Assembly (NCBI GenBank): GCA_012845835.1 | Contig: JABAKD010000022.1 | Coordinates: forward strand, 10,062,718-10,126,717 | Source: Undaria pinnatifida | Lineage: Eukaryota; Sar; Phaeophyceae; Laminariales; Alariaceae | Direction: 5' to 3' | Length of the DNA: 64,000 nucleotides | Shown here: positions 49,901 to 61,500 of the stretch, piece by piece | Layout: every line of letters starts with the position of its first letter | Position numbering within the stretch: the first letter of the stretch is position 1 | Made by a program: the position numbers and the translations under genes | Notes under the pieces: model-generated | Told to the model about the DNA's origin: nothing | Seen by the model: only the letters and a program-made list of their open reading frames with translations | The model's database searches: none

Positions 49901-51975
49901 TCTGGAGTGGAAAAATGCCTTCCTTGTGCAAATTTCGTCGATAAGTCAAGTTCGTAGGCGTTCGCAGAGGGGGTAATACCCCCCCCCCCCCCCTCACGTG
50001 TGGCGTTGAAATGCGGCGGGTAACAAGGATATAAAGCAATAATATTTCTGACCATCTCTCTCCTTTTGTGCCTGCGTGTGTGGAATAGGGTTGAGGTTCG
50101 TAGCCAGTATTACCCGGAGCAGAGCAACCCGCTTAAGGACCAGTACATCTTCGTCTACAAAGTGAAGATCACCAACCATTCTTCCCAGACGATCCAGCTC
50201 GTCTCGCGCACGTGGGAGATTAAGGCCATCGAGGCCACCGAGGTACGACAATGATAATGATAACGATATTGACAATGACGATGCTATGGATAATTTGATA
50301 ATGATGTGGGTGAGATGCCGTTGGTGATAATGATAACGATGACGATGTGGCAATGATAACGACATTATGGCGATGGCGATGATGAGGGTATGATGCTGAT
50401 CACGATATGTATGTATGAAAATGATTTACAGGGCGATGATTACGGCGTTTCGCCTGGAAACAGCTGCGAGCGCCCGAAACGTTTTTACGGCTTTCCGCGG
50501 CGTGGCCGATTTTTTTGTTTGTGTATAGGTTATGAAGGACATGAATAGTAATACCTGGTGCCTATTAATGTCATGAAAAAACCCAGTATTGATACCATAG
50601 CATTGTGTATACCAGGTCCTACCCCCTAGATGGTGCCGCCTCATTATCACTACGGTCCATCAAGTCCTGTCACCTCGGCGTGGTCATCAGTCTGATTTGT
50701 AACGATTCGTTGCTGATCCCCAGAGTTTGGTTACACCAAACGAACCACCTCGACGTGTCTCCGCACCCAATCCTGACGGAAGAGATCCACGCTGATACCT
50801 GATTTTTGATAACTAGTGTCTCGTATTTGATACTTGATGTTTGATGCTTGGTGTTTGCTCATTCAGGCGCCGCAACTGGTCAAGGGCCCGGGGGTGGTGG
50901 GCCAGCAGCCGGTCCTAGAGCCCGGACAGAGCTTCGAGTACTCCTCGGCATGCCCCATTACCTGCGCTCCGAAAGAGGGCTACCAGGTCAGTGGAGGACG
51001 CAAGGGTTGGGTGTCAAGGAGTGTGCGGGGATGTTTCTGTGATATTTTGGGGTTGGGAGACAACGTTCCAGTGGAAACGATTGATTGAACGACGTGACTG
51101 AGAGAGGGGTTGGAGGGTCGCTCTGGTGTGACCCCGAGGCCAAATATGAGGTGTTGCCCTTTCGTTGAGCACAATAATGACATAATTTTGCCACGAACCC
51201 CTGGGGAAAGAAGGCCTCCCCATCAACGAAACCCGCTTTTAATGTACCCCCCCCCCCGCGTGTAAGTGTTGTTTCTTGGACCTTTTTCAGAATCGAACAG
51301 GTGCTTGCCCGAACGAAGGATTCATACTTCGTCGACATGCGCGCCTAGGAACCCCCCCCTCCTCCCCTCCCCCCCCAACGAGTACGCCCCCCGTCCCCTC
51401 GTTGTTGATGCCTTTCCATCAACAAAACACGCTTCCTGATGTTGTCCCCTCCCCTTCTATCACCGGATTTTTTGGTGGACTTTTACCGAAACAAGTGACC
51501 CCTCTTTACCTATGCTCGGGCGGATGAAGGGGTCGTAGTTGGCCGTCATCGGCGCTGTAGGAGAACCCCCCCCCCCCCCCCCCCCCTATCCCCTCGTTGT
51601 TGATTCCTTCCCATGAACGAAACCTTCTTGTAATGTAACCCTCCCCCCCCCCTCATTTCACCCCCTCGATGTTTCGTTCCTCCCCCTCATTGATTCCCGC
51701 TTCTGATGCAACCCCCCCCCCCCCCATTATTCCCGAATTTCTTGATGGATTTTTCCTGAAACGACCGACCGCTACAGGTGCTTGGACGGATGAAGGGTTC
51801 ATACTTGGTCGTCATGGGCGCTGTAGGCGAGGCGGCATTCGAGGCCAAAATCGACCCCTTCTACCTCATCCTGCCCCAGGCTGTGCTCGATGAGCGCTCG
51901 GGGGGCGGGGGGGGAGGGGGCGGCGGGGGCGGGGCGGGGGGTGGGGGTGGGGGCATGGCCGGTGACAACTGGTGA
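40974..51975 (+). CDS. Plastid-targeted UVR-like plus ApaG-domain protein
   Basis: Exons 40974-41429, 47717-47890, 48693-48806, 49671-49801, 50089-50242, 50867-50986 and 51778-51975. All phases fit; about 448 codons. Residues 1-60 form a signal peptide (Leu/Ala core [17 protein letters not shown]) followed by FFRPSTR, the bipartite plastid import pattern of heterokonts. An acidic linker follows. Exons 2-3 give a helical UVR-like part ([20 protein letters not shown]). Exons 4-7 give the ApaG (DUF525) beta-sandwich: [64 protein letters not shown] and [14 protein letters not shown] Gly-rich tail ends the protein. ApaG domains are protein-binding folds in bacteria and eukaryotes; this one's partner is unknown. 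The start is the first ATG; a second ATG seven codons on is possible. Intron 1 is 6.3 kb and holds an antisense gene. Confidence 0.92.
43744..46080 (-). CDS. Zinc-finger-like gene nested in the ApaG-gene intron, unknown function
   Basis: Coding pieces on the minus strand: about 46080-45694, 45447-45344, 44290-44123 and 43917-43744. The last three join in phase and end in TGA. The first piece has two Cys-rich units, [11 protein letters not shown] ... AVCDTC and [13 protein letters not shown]. They lie in different frames, so either a one-base indel or a very short intron separates them near 45830. Later exons read [36 protein letters not shown] and [16 protein letters not shown], with a KKQECK tail. 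The spacing of the Cys pairs suggests zinc binding; no named family fits. The start is not resolved. Five tandem copies of the second exon's donor end follow it (44740-45360). It could be a young or decaying gene. Confidence 0.5.
44740..45360 (-). repeat. Tandem array of about 145 bp carrying an exon end and donor site
   Basis: Five copies of the exon end (gene sense GGCAGTCCCGTCRTCGGGGT or variants) stand near 44800, 44947, 45085, 45231 and 45340. The last one in plus coordinates is the presumed real exon end at 45344. Intervening unit sequence includes CAGCGTCACTGCAT and ACATGAAGTGTGTTTG. Copies near 44800 and 45085 keep a G/GT donor. Confidence 0.7.
46081..47716. other. ApaG-gene intron 1, distal part
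   Basis: 46075-46135 has a short AT-rich inverted set (CAAATTTCAA, CAAATTTCAAATTCAAATTG). 46450-46480 and 47085-47115 share CGAGCGAAGT.RCRTGCTG. A family-B-like tail (GACTACGGCAATGCATGACA then C-run) sits at 47606-47641, followed by a pyrimidine tract and the exon 2 acceptor (47715-47716). No further gene was seen. Confidence 0.45.
48474..48506 (+). CDS. Possible 33-nt cassette microexon, duplicate of exon 3 start
   Basis: GAGGATGTGGAGATAGCGCG ... CAG, bounded by gcag and gtgggg, reads [11 protein letters not shown] in phase 0-0. The real exon 3 (48693) begins [11 protein letters not shown] with the same flanking cag. If used together they would add one extra helical turn set; if mutually exclusive, exon 3's remainder would be lost. 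It may be a decaying copy. Confidence 0.4.
49016..49190 (-). repeat. LINE 3' tail fragments, two stacked ends
   Basis: In plus orientation, GTACTCATTTGTTGCTTGCC, GACCACGCACCCTTTCGAGA and CTCCCAACGTTTGGTCGCTC match the reversed LINE tail. A second GTGTACTCATT end with a G-run lies just outside it at 49000-49020. It lies in ApaG-gene intron 3. Confidence 0.6.
51285..51570 (+). repeat. Two decayed copies of the last ApaG exon start, each followed by a C-run
   Basis: Copy 1 (about 51297-51347) reads ACAGGTGCTTGCCCGAACGA ... TTCATACTTCGTCG ... then AGGAACCCCCCC. Copy 2 (about 51500-51585) reads GCTCGGGCGGATGAAGGG, GTTGGCCGTCATCGGCGC, TGTAGGAGAA and then about 22 C. The real exon (51778) reads GTGCTTGGACGGATGAAGGG, TGGTCGTCATGGGCGC, TGTAGGCGA. 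Copy 1 has a TAG; neither is a full exon. Confidence 0.75.
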
Positions 51976-52869
51976 CCCTTTGATTGAGCCTTTGGGGGAG
52001 CTTTTGTGACCTTTGTTGAGCGTTGCGGGAAAATTAGGGGAACCTTGTGATTGAGCGTGTAGGGAAACACCATCGCGAGTCCTTTTCCTTTTTGTACAAG
52101 CTTGTGATTTGAGTATGAGGTAGCTGGTAGGTCACTCAGGTAAGCTAAGGCGAGACTTGTTTTTTTGTTGTTCGAATGCTAAAAGCGAGATTTTGCAGTT
52201 TTGTCTGTTTCTTTTCTCGTGACCTGAAAGCTATACGAAGAAGTGAGACTGATGCCTTCTTTGTGCTGATTTCTCGCAACTCATGAGGCTAAATCGCGGC
52301 TGCCGTTTTCCCCTTCTTCTTGGATATTACTCGAAGACTAAAGCTAAGGTGCTGTTTTCTCTTGTCCGTTTTTCGTGAACCGAAAACTAAAACGAGGCTG
52401 CTGTTTCTTCTCTTTTCTTCCCTCTCTCGTTAACTAGCGCGTGTGCCGTGCAGTGGTTTAAGCGCCGTTTCAAACGTGGGGTTGATTTCTGCTCAGAACG
52501 AAGTCAGCGTTTGCCGGTGGGTTGGGTCGGGTCGAGCGTTTTTGGGCGGGAGGTGGGGGTTCGCATTTCGATATACCCGGAAAAACGGGTTTTCGATCTT
52601 GTTTTTTTTTCCTCCGCTGGGAAGGGTTAAGGTGCGCCGTTGACCGTTTCAGGTCTGCAAAACCCACGATTTTGGGCACAAAATACTTGAATTTGTGCGG
52701 AATAATAGTTTTTACACTTGAGATTAGTGAAAAACATTTTTTTTTTCGCGGTTTGGAAAAGGGTTAATTAAGCTCACCTTGGCAGGCTTGTGTGTTGCAG
52801 CACGCGATGCACATGCCGATTCTTGGGGAGCACACGGGTGGCGAGAGAAAAAATGGCGTCGGTGGCGAA

Positions 52870-53300
52870 AACGAGTTGGCTGGGTGATTGACTGATTGGC
52901 CAACTGGTGTTGGTGGTTGATTGGTTGGTTGGCTGGCTGACTTGTTGATTGACTGATACGCAGAGGCAGTGAAAAAAGAAAGGCTTTGGTTACTATGCAC
53001 CTGGTCAAGTATATATGTGCACCTGGCTGATTGATTTGATTGACTGGATCTGGTTGATTGATTTGATTGCCTTTTTTTTTCCTGATTGTGGGTTGGTTGA
53101 TTTAAACTGATTGGTTGGTTGGATGGTTGGTTGTTAGTCAATTAGTTGATTTTCTGATTGATTAGTCTGTTGGCTGATTGATTAGTCGATTGGTTGGTTA
53201 ACGAAATGGCTGATCGGTTCATGGGCTGACTAGCTGATTCGTGGATGGACTATTTAGTTGGTTGGTTGGTTGGCAGACGGCTGGCTGATTGACTAGATGG
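52870..53300 (+). repeat. (TTGAT/TTGGT)n degenerate microsatellite
   Basis: Over 400 bp of GGTTGGTTGG, CTGATTGATT and related 4-5-mers. The Asn/Gln/Pro frames on the minus strand are artefacts of it. Confidence 0.7.
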
Positions 53301-56300
53301 CTCATTTTGCTACTGGGATGCTTGACTGCATCTTTAGGTCAAAGGAATACGCCGGAGTAGTCGAACCCCGAAAACCTACTGTAGTGTGGCTGCTGTCTCT
53401 TGTGAAGGACTTGAGGGAGGCGTTTTTGGTGTCACTGGGGGTTTGGGGAAGGAACGAGGGTGAATTTAAAAAGAAGTGTTCCTTGCAGGAGGAGGAAAAC
53501 ACTGGGGGGGGGAACTTAACTTGGCTTGAGAACGGGACAAGAAATGGAGGTTATCTTGAGTATATACGTGGTTGATAAAAGTCTTACCCGAGATGGTTCG
53601 TCTTGTCATGTGTTGTTTCGTTTTTTGTTTTGTTCGCTTTCTTTTGTTTTCGAATCGACCGTGGGTGGGGAAGGAAGTGCTTTTTTTCTTCTCTTCTTTT
53701 TGTACAAATTGAGGTGTGTGTCAAAAGTTGATGCGGTTCTCCTTTTGCTTATTGTGTGTTTTTCTTCCTGTCTTTATTTCTTTTCTTCTTTCGTGATTTA
53801 TTTCTCGTTATCTTTTATTTCCCCTCACGCTTTCGTTTCGAAGTGTCTTCTCATGTCGTTTCGAATCGCGGCGTGTCTCTTCGCGTCGTTTGGCCGTTGC
53901 CCTTCCCCTCCCCAGCTCATCGAGCGTTTGTGCCCCCCGCCCCTTCCACCTCTTTGGAAACCCGCACACACGGTAAAAAAGTTTTCGCATTGAAACAATC
54001 CCAGAAAGATGAATGTGTGTTTTGTTTGTCGTAGCCCCCCCCCCCTCCCCCCCCGCCCCTTATGGCCCACCAGGTATGACAGTAGAAATCCTTTTTTTTG
54101 CTGTCAGAGCTCATCTTCCCCCCGCCCTTTTATTCAACGTTGTTTTTCCGTATGCTAGCTTCGGGTTGGCTTTGGTTGGCTTGACTTAGCTTGCTTTGCT
54201 TTTGGCTTGGCTTGGCTTGGCTCGGCTTGCCCTCGCTTGACTTGGCTTGACTCTTGTCATTGGGTATGAGGTGCTTGTGAGAAATAGTCCATGTGGGGCA
54301 TACGTATTGTAGACGTTGAAGGCGCTGTTGAGGACGGGGCGATGAAGCAGGATATGCGGGGGTGGGGTGGAAGCAGCCCGCCCCCCGTCGCACACCTGTG
54401 CCCGGGTGGTCGGCGCAAGACAGTCGCCGAGAGGAAGAGGGGAAACGACGAGGGGAACACGCTTGAGGAAGGTTTTGCTGTGTTGTGATTGGTTGATTGA
54501 AAAAATGGTCGAAAATGGGACAAAAAAAGAAGGGCTGAAACGGGTTAATCTTCACCCTTCTACTGCTGCAAAATGCAACCCACACTAATTGCAAGCACTT
54601 TGTCACCAAAAACGTGCGTGCTGTTCTAAAAGGGTGTATAGGCTCTTGAAAAGGTGGACGAAAAAAACGCTGGAGATGGTGGACGGATGGACGTGACATG
54701 GTATGAAAGACGGCAGCATTTGTGAATAGAAGTAGGGATATTTTATCAAACAAGGGAGAGGGGGGGGAGAGTCGTAAGAACGGGGGGGGGGGAGGGGGAG
54801 GGATCATTGGTCGATGGCTTCAACGGTGTGTTGTGTGCTGCGTTTTTTTGCGTACAGTATGTTTTCCCAGCTATCGACAGGCCAGGGTTGTGAGGGAAGA
54901 CGATTGGCTGCTGCTTGTGCCGTGACGGCTTGTGATTGGCCTGGCCGTGTGAGTGGTGGAAGGTTATTGGCCTGCTGACGGACTAATGGTTTCGAGTGAT
55001 TGTCCTGGCCGACCTATTAATAGCGCGATGCGTTGTTGATAGTGGAACAACTCTTGACCTGAAATAGCAGGAATCGTTGGGGTATAAATATGGATACCAT
55101 ACGGTCCTTAAATCGTTGTTCAGAGTGGTATGTATTATTGCAATGCGATGTAAGACGCTGGATTAGCGGAACATGCAGCATAATGTGTGTCAGCGGAGGC
55201 CTGCCGTGGAGGGGACGGGGGTTGGGGATGGGGGGTGGGGGGGGGGGGGGTATGAAAGATGGATGAAGTGTTTACTGGAGGAGAAAAAAAAAGGCGGAAG
55301 GGGTTATGGTTTTGCTGCCCGCCCGAGTTGGTACGGAAACAAACCGGTTTGCTTTTCGATGGCGGTTATGATGCTGTGTGTGATTTTTTCCCCTTGGGTG
55401 GTTTTGCATTGTGTGCGCCAGGCAAGCCTGCTATCGTTTGATACCATAGCCGTGATATTCTGAAGCACGAGCTTTGGACGATTTTTCCCTGGATGGAAGG
55501 AAGGCCAGGGCGAGTTTGAGGCGGCGGGGGGAGGGAGGGAGCGAGGGAATGAAAGCGTGTCTGCTAGAATAAGACCAGGCAGGGCTTGTAGTAGTATGCA
55601 GACTGACTGCAGGCCTAGTTACGATTTCAATCACCGATGATAGACTCACGAACATTAGAGAGGGAAGGGGGGCTCGGGCGCGAAAACGACGCTGGGGAGG
55701 ATACAGCAGCAGCAGTAGCAGCAGCAGTAGCAGCAGCAGTAAGAAACAAGGGCAGCAGTGGCGAAGGGATTAAAGGGTTTTAGGTCTTTGCTGTGCTGCC
55801 TTGTTTTTTGTTGTTGTAATTGGGGATGGTGTCTTGTTGGCTTTGGTGGGACCACCCCCAAAGGCGGACGGACATGGACTGGGTGAAGATTGTTGGCGAC
55901 ACGGCCGAGTCTAACGAATGGCAAAAAATTATCACGTGGCTTTCAAAGTCTGAGTATTGAAATGACTTTAGAATCGGGAGAACTCACAGGTGAGCTGATG
56001 TGCTTTACCAGGTACTTGATATATGAACACTTTTTTTCCTTTCTCTTACCAGACCCGCGCTACTGTACTCACCGTGCTTTCCACGATATAAGCACCCACA
56101 ATTATCTGTTGAGAAGTGTTCGCGCGTGAAGACTGTGGATGTGTACAGCGTATCATCATCGATTATTGTTGACAAAAACAACATTATCAGCAACACCGGT
56201 TCGAAGAGAGCTCGTAGAGTGCAGCCATAGATGGATATGCACTATTGTCCACAACACATTTTGGGGACGGGGCATAGCAACGAAATTTATCGTATGGGCA

Positions 56301-56951
56301 ACATTGCTATCCGCCGTCTCCGAAAACGCGCATCATCAGTAGTGGGATCATGCCTTCCTTGGTGTACCATCGCAAATCGGACCCGAACAAATGTACCATC
56401 TGGTACATTACGAGTACCAACAACGCAGCTTGCAAAGATGAGTATTGACCTGAAATTCGTCGAACTCACGGCTGACGTCCTTGAAATTAGTTATAAAATG
56501 TACCACCCCGTACCGAACCAGCCCTCGTTGTTTCGAACGCTTCGTGCTGTAATCGTCACTTTTTTTTGCCACGTTTTTGCCTCTCAAGCAACCTTAAGGG
56601 GTTAATATTAGCGTTACTAGCGCAGACAGAGGGTGTGGCAATTTTGCTATTATTTCGGTTCTATGGCTGATGACGATGGTGTTGGTGGTGATGATGCTGA
56701 TCTCATGATCATGATGGCGGGGACGACGATGATGGCGATGATGATTATGTGATGGTGACTATATTGTTATTTTGGTGATGCTGTTCTATTGGCGGGAGAG
56801 ACGAGTACACTTCCCGCCCCGCAGTTTTCCCACCAAAGCTGTTTTTTGCGTGTACGTACCAGGTACCAAACCTCCACAAGGACAACAAAGTAAAACAAAC
56901 GGACTGCCGTGAGGTGGCCACGTGAGCGCGGAACGGGTACACGGAAACGTA

Positions 56952-57210
56952 CGACGCGTGCTACGATGATATAGGTGCACACCACGTTTTTTCTGAGGTT
57001 CCCCAAATTGCTCTTCCAAAAAGTGAGTTGGAGAAGAAGAAAACGGCTACAGGCGGATGAAGTAAAAATCCCATGGCCTAGGTACACGACGAGAATCAAG
57101 CAAAAACTAAGGGGGGCGTATTTTCCGACGATTTTGGGTCAAGGAGCACCTTCATTTTCATCAGAAAACAAAACAGCCAAAAAAAGGTATACCTCTATCG
57201 AAGCATGCGT
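56952..57210 (+). mobile_element. MITE family M2 copy
   Basis: The left end GACGCGTGCTACGAT and right end CCTCTATCGAAGCATGCGTC are inverted. The interior GGGGGGCGTATTTTCCGACG, CGGCTAC..GCGGATGA and GGCCTAGGTACACGACGAGA blocks match 10961-11309. Confidence 0.65.
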
Positions 57211-58517
57211 CGTACCGATCCATTAAAAAAAAAGAAAACATCGCGGCGTGTAATGTATAAGACGCATACCGGCTTTTCGTTGTTTTTTGGGGGCCTCACA
57301 GGCGTCGGACATCCACCATACATCCACCTGCTTGCGCAGTGGTTGAGAGGAGCGATTACCCTTGAGCTTGAGGTGGCCCTGAATAGCGCTGGGCAATGAC
57401 GCTCCGACGGGAAACGTCATCATGCCCTCTCTCCTCGTCGCGGAGATGGGAATAAGGATACCACTGGCTACAAGGTGTTGCAAGATCACAGCAGAAGAGT
57501 ACGCGACAGCACACGAAGAACGGCAAAAATATTCCACACGATTTTCACGCAGTTTGCGATCAAAAACATGTGCGCAGTTCTAAAGGACCCAAACACATTT
57601 TCCAGAGTGGTGCCGAGCACAGTGAAAAACATGCCAAAAACATCGAAACCCCGAGGGTCTACAGTAGAGAGTACAGGTTTGTTCCCGTGACTCTTCGGGA
57701 GCCTTACCCCACAGCAGTCAGTTGCTGCTGCAACTAAACGAATGCAGGAGGTGCACTAAAATTCACTCGCCGAAGGAACACTTACACTTTCTCCCCTGGT
57801 TTCATGGTTGAACGTTGTTGATGTTGCGGTTGTTCGCACATTAACAAATCTCTAGTCCATGACCACAGCACAGACTGGAATAATGCTGTGATGTGGATGT
57901 ATACCGCGTTTTTCTTTACAGACACGACAACAACGGGTAGCGATTTACAATGCGATTGGAGATGCGCGGCCTCCACCTAGTGGAACCTCAGCCCCAACAC
58001 CAGGGCAGGTCCCTCTCTTCTCGCCATGACCGCAGATACCGTAGACACAGCAGACACAAGGGACTGAAATCGTACCAAGACGGAAAAAACAAAAATCCCT
58101 CTTGTAGGTGAGAAGCATTGCCGCGCAATGTTTGCCTCGAGGATGACATAAACATAACCAACCCGGAAAAGCAGCAACATTAAAAGCAGCCCTTCCAAAG
58201 GGGTTATCTCCCTCCATCCGCCCCCCCGCCCCCCGCTGTGCGCACGCCTCTCTTGATTTCTATCACCGAGAAAACACGCCCCCCGCACTTGGTTAACCAT
58301 ACTCCGTCCTCAACGCAACACCACTACACACGAGTTGGTTCGCGGGACGGAGTTTGATACTACCATAGCAGCACACAAGCACCCCCCCCCCCCTCCCTCC
58401 CCTCCCCCCCCCTCGATCCCCCCCCGCCCTGCCCCCTCCAGCTTCCGATCCCCCCCGCCCCCCCTCACTGTCCCTAAACAGTATGCAATCCGAAAAAACG
58501 TTAAGGCCGGACATGGT

Positions 58518-61500
58518 CTACTTCTTCTTGGAACTCTTGGCGTCTTTGAGGAAGGCGTCGAGTCCGAAGGGGTCTGCCTCGGCCGGGTCCGCTTCGAACT
58601 GTACCGGCGCGTCTCTCGCGCCGGCCGCCCCGCTCTCCGTTCCCTGGAAAGCAGAAAAAAAATGTGAACAGAAAGAGCACGCGGCGAACACACCAGTAAC
58701 AAAGTACAAATAAGAGAAAGAAAGAAAGATATTGAAGAAAACAGAATATTATGCTGCACACACGAAAATGAGACACCAGGTACATACGTAAGCATACACC
58801 ATATTATTTTTTTCTTCTACTTTCCAGCTCCTGGACAAGCCGTGGTCACAGGTGTCATCCCTTCTCCCCCCGGTGCTTGTCTTCAATTTTTATCGCGCAT
58901 AGGGTTCAGCAATCCCACTGCTCGTCGATGTTTCATCGAGTGTTGCTCGCACACGCTCTCGCGCTTTCCGCAAGTCAATTCGTGCACAAGAAAAAGTCCC
59001 ATCGAAATTATACGAGTATGCACACGATATCTGGTGCCAAGTACAAAAAGAAAAAAGATGAGAAAATAAATATCATGAAGCACACAGAAAAGAGGACGCG
59101 GCGCAGGCATAAAATAGTAAGAGAACGAAAAAAACACTCCAACAGTCAAGAGACTCTGGCACGAGTACAAGTATTCGTATTTGTACACAGAAAGTGCACG
59201 CAGCGCACAAAAAGAAAACAAGAGGAGAACTACAGCAAAAAAAGCCTCAAAAAAAAAAATTACAAACATTATTCTTTAGATATACAGGCTGGTGTAAGTT
59301 AAAAAAAAAAAATTATCTACCCCACGAATACCGCTCGCAATATCTAGTCAACGAGAGAATATTTGGTACCATCGTGGCCCCCATGACCAACGGAAGAGGG
59401 TGACATGACTGTCTCTAGAAGCGAAACTCGTATCCACCAATTGCAGGCCTTCAATATTTTCAATAATATTCAGGCATTTTCCCAGCGGGGGCGAGAAAAA
59501 AAACGCGCCGCATTCGCAATTTGCACGATCCGAGGTACTCCAAGGCATGTCTGCAGAATTTTTCGAGAAAAAAAACGAAGATCTGACCTGCCTGTTGTGC
59601 AGAATCTATCGAAATAACTGGATCCTAGACTAAAACCAAGTCATCTGAAGGAAATCGCGTATCTTACTATTTTTTCGGACAAAAGCCCAATTGTCCACGC
59701 CGTTTTTGAGAGGTAAGACCTTGAAAATTTGCCCACGTGTTCTACATGCCCATCCCGAGGCCTGATCCGCGTTTTTTGTTTTAAACATCTGGTGAGGTCT
59801 TTGCAAGGGCACATAGAAGACGTGCGCAATTTTTTACCGTCTGAATCGAAAAAACGGCGTGGACATTCGCAGGGGAATACATTTTTTTCTTGAACGTGAA
59901 CCAGCCCGTACAAGGTGTACACGGAACGAAAAACGCGCGGGAGGCGCACGCAACAGAATATGAGACGAGAGGAAGAAACAAAACATACCAGATGCAAACG
60001 AAACAAGAAAATAAGAAAATGCATGCGCGCGAGCGACGAAGGGAGGCGCAAGGACGGGAACGGGGACACGCGATATCCACGATAGGAGTAGCACAATGGG
60101 GGTGGCACGTAGGGGTGGCACGTAGGGGTGGCACGTAGGGGTGGCACGACAGGGATGGCACTTTTTGGGCTGAACATTCCTGACTATTCAACTAAGGAAC
60201 CAAGTTGCCAGGGTTTTTCACGGGCCAGGTCGAGTCAGAGGGTAACCCGTCCCGACCCGCGAGATTTCAAATCCTCCTGACCCGATCCCAACTGTCCCGT
60301 CCCGCGAGAGTCCAAACACCTCCGGACCCGACCCCACTAGACCCGCAACAGTTTGAAAATCTCCAGGCAAGGTCGGCGGGTCGGGTCATGAACCGTTAAC
60401 CCCTTCGGAGCCCCCGAACCCCTCCCTACACTACATTCAAGTAATTTTGTCCCAAAAAACGGGTTTCCAGTTGTAAAGGGGTTAAAAGCCCTGGGAATTA
60501 CCCAATACTATCGGGGTATCGCACGTCATCACATTTACAGCATTGAGTAATGTTCGATATGGTAAAGACTAAGTTATAAAACTCAGTCTGGGCTGGTCGG
60601 GTCGGGTCTGGGCTGGTCGGTATTACTAGCCGAGTTACCTGCGCCGTGGCTCATCGTTTTCGATTTTGAATTTCCCTCCCATCTTCAACCTGCGACACCT
60701 CCTGGCATTTCAAGCCAGCCACATGCCCAAGGGGACGCTTCAAACGACTATACCGCTATACCTACAAACGACACGGGAATATAAATCAGGTTGCATCTCT
60801 CACTTTTTCTCAAAAGGCAGTACCTGGTACTAGCTATACAGCTCCTTCAAAGCGACGAGGTTGCTTCAAATAAATAACGTACAGCCCTATATACAGTGCA
60901 GCATGTCTTCGTTATATGTACCTGGTATATACTGATATGAAATAGTAAGACAACGGGCCCGTCATGGTTACAGCAGTAGGGCTCCTCCTATTGTACCGGT
61001 ATTAGCCAGGCGGAACTACCAGCAATGTAGCGGCAACCGGCACTACTCCGCATGCTGCCACTACTGGTTGTTCCCATCTGTGCCCAGCGATTCCACAGGC
61101 GATATAGCGCGTAACCGGCACTATAGAGGCAACCGGCACTATACAGGGACCACTACCGTATACTGAAACAAAATAACAATATAGTGGCGTTGTGATGGTT
61201 ACCTTGAAGCCCCGGTCGGCGCGGAAGCGCTCCGTTCCTGTAAGCTGGCTCATCTGCAACAAAACAACAACGCGACCGAAAGGCACAAAAAAAATAAAAG
61301 AAAACGGACGGCCGGACGGACGAATGGACGAACAAACGACCAACAAGCAAAAGCAAAAAAAAACGTAATGTTAGGACGGCGTATCTTTTAAACGAAAAAA
61401 CAGGGACAAGCGGTATTCTCAATCCCTCCTCTGGCCCAGACGGCATCACGACTTGATTTAGGAATAAAGCTCCTTCTTCTCCCACCTCTACGCAACCAAC

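Larger units (their letters stand above)
51976..58517. other. 6.5-kb stretch without a convincing gene
   Basis: Contents: degenerate GCTAA..CGAGRCT repeats (52130-52430); a (TTGRT)n microsatellite (52870-53300); T-rich sequence (53580-53870); Gly-rich runs (54755-54800, 55225-55255); (CAG)n at 55705-55740; ATG-rich triplets (56660-56760); and an M2 MITE (56952-57210). Open frames at 53297-53575 and 56231-56605 lack splice context; the second overlaps a dispersed repeat shared with 32750-32800. Confidence 0.5.

Noticed and set aside
53297-53575. 92-codon open frame
   Set aside because: No family motif, no splice neighbours, and it lies beside a TTGAT microsatellite.
56231-56605. 124-codon open frame
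   Set aside because: Overlaps a dispersed repeat shared with 32750-32800 and 14600-14890; composition is not coding-like.
57223-57537. Overlapping 100-codon frames on both strands
   Set aside because: No splice or family support; sits against an M2 MITE.
59641-60191. Minus-strand frames of 130-180 codons in the SNW1 intron
   Set aside because: Repetitive GGTGGCACGTAGGG units and T-rich sequence explain them; no family motif.
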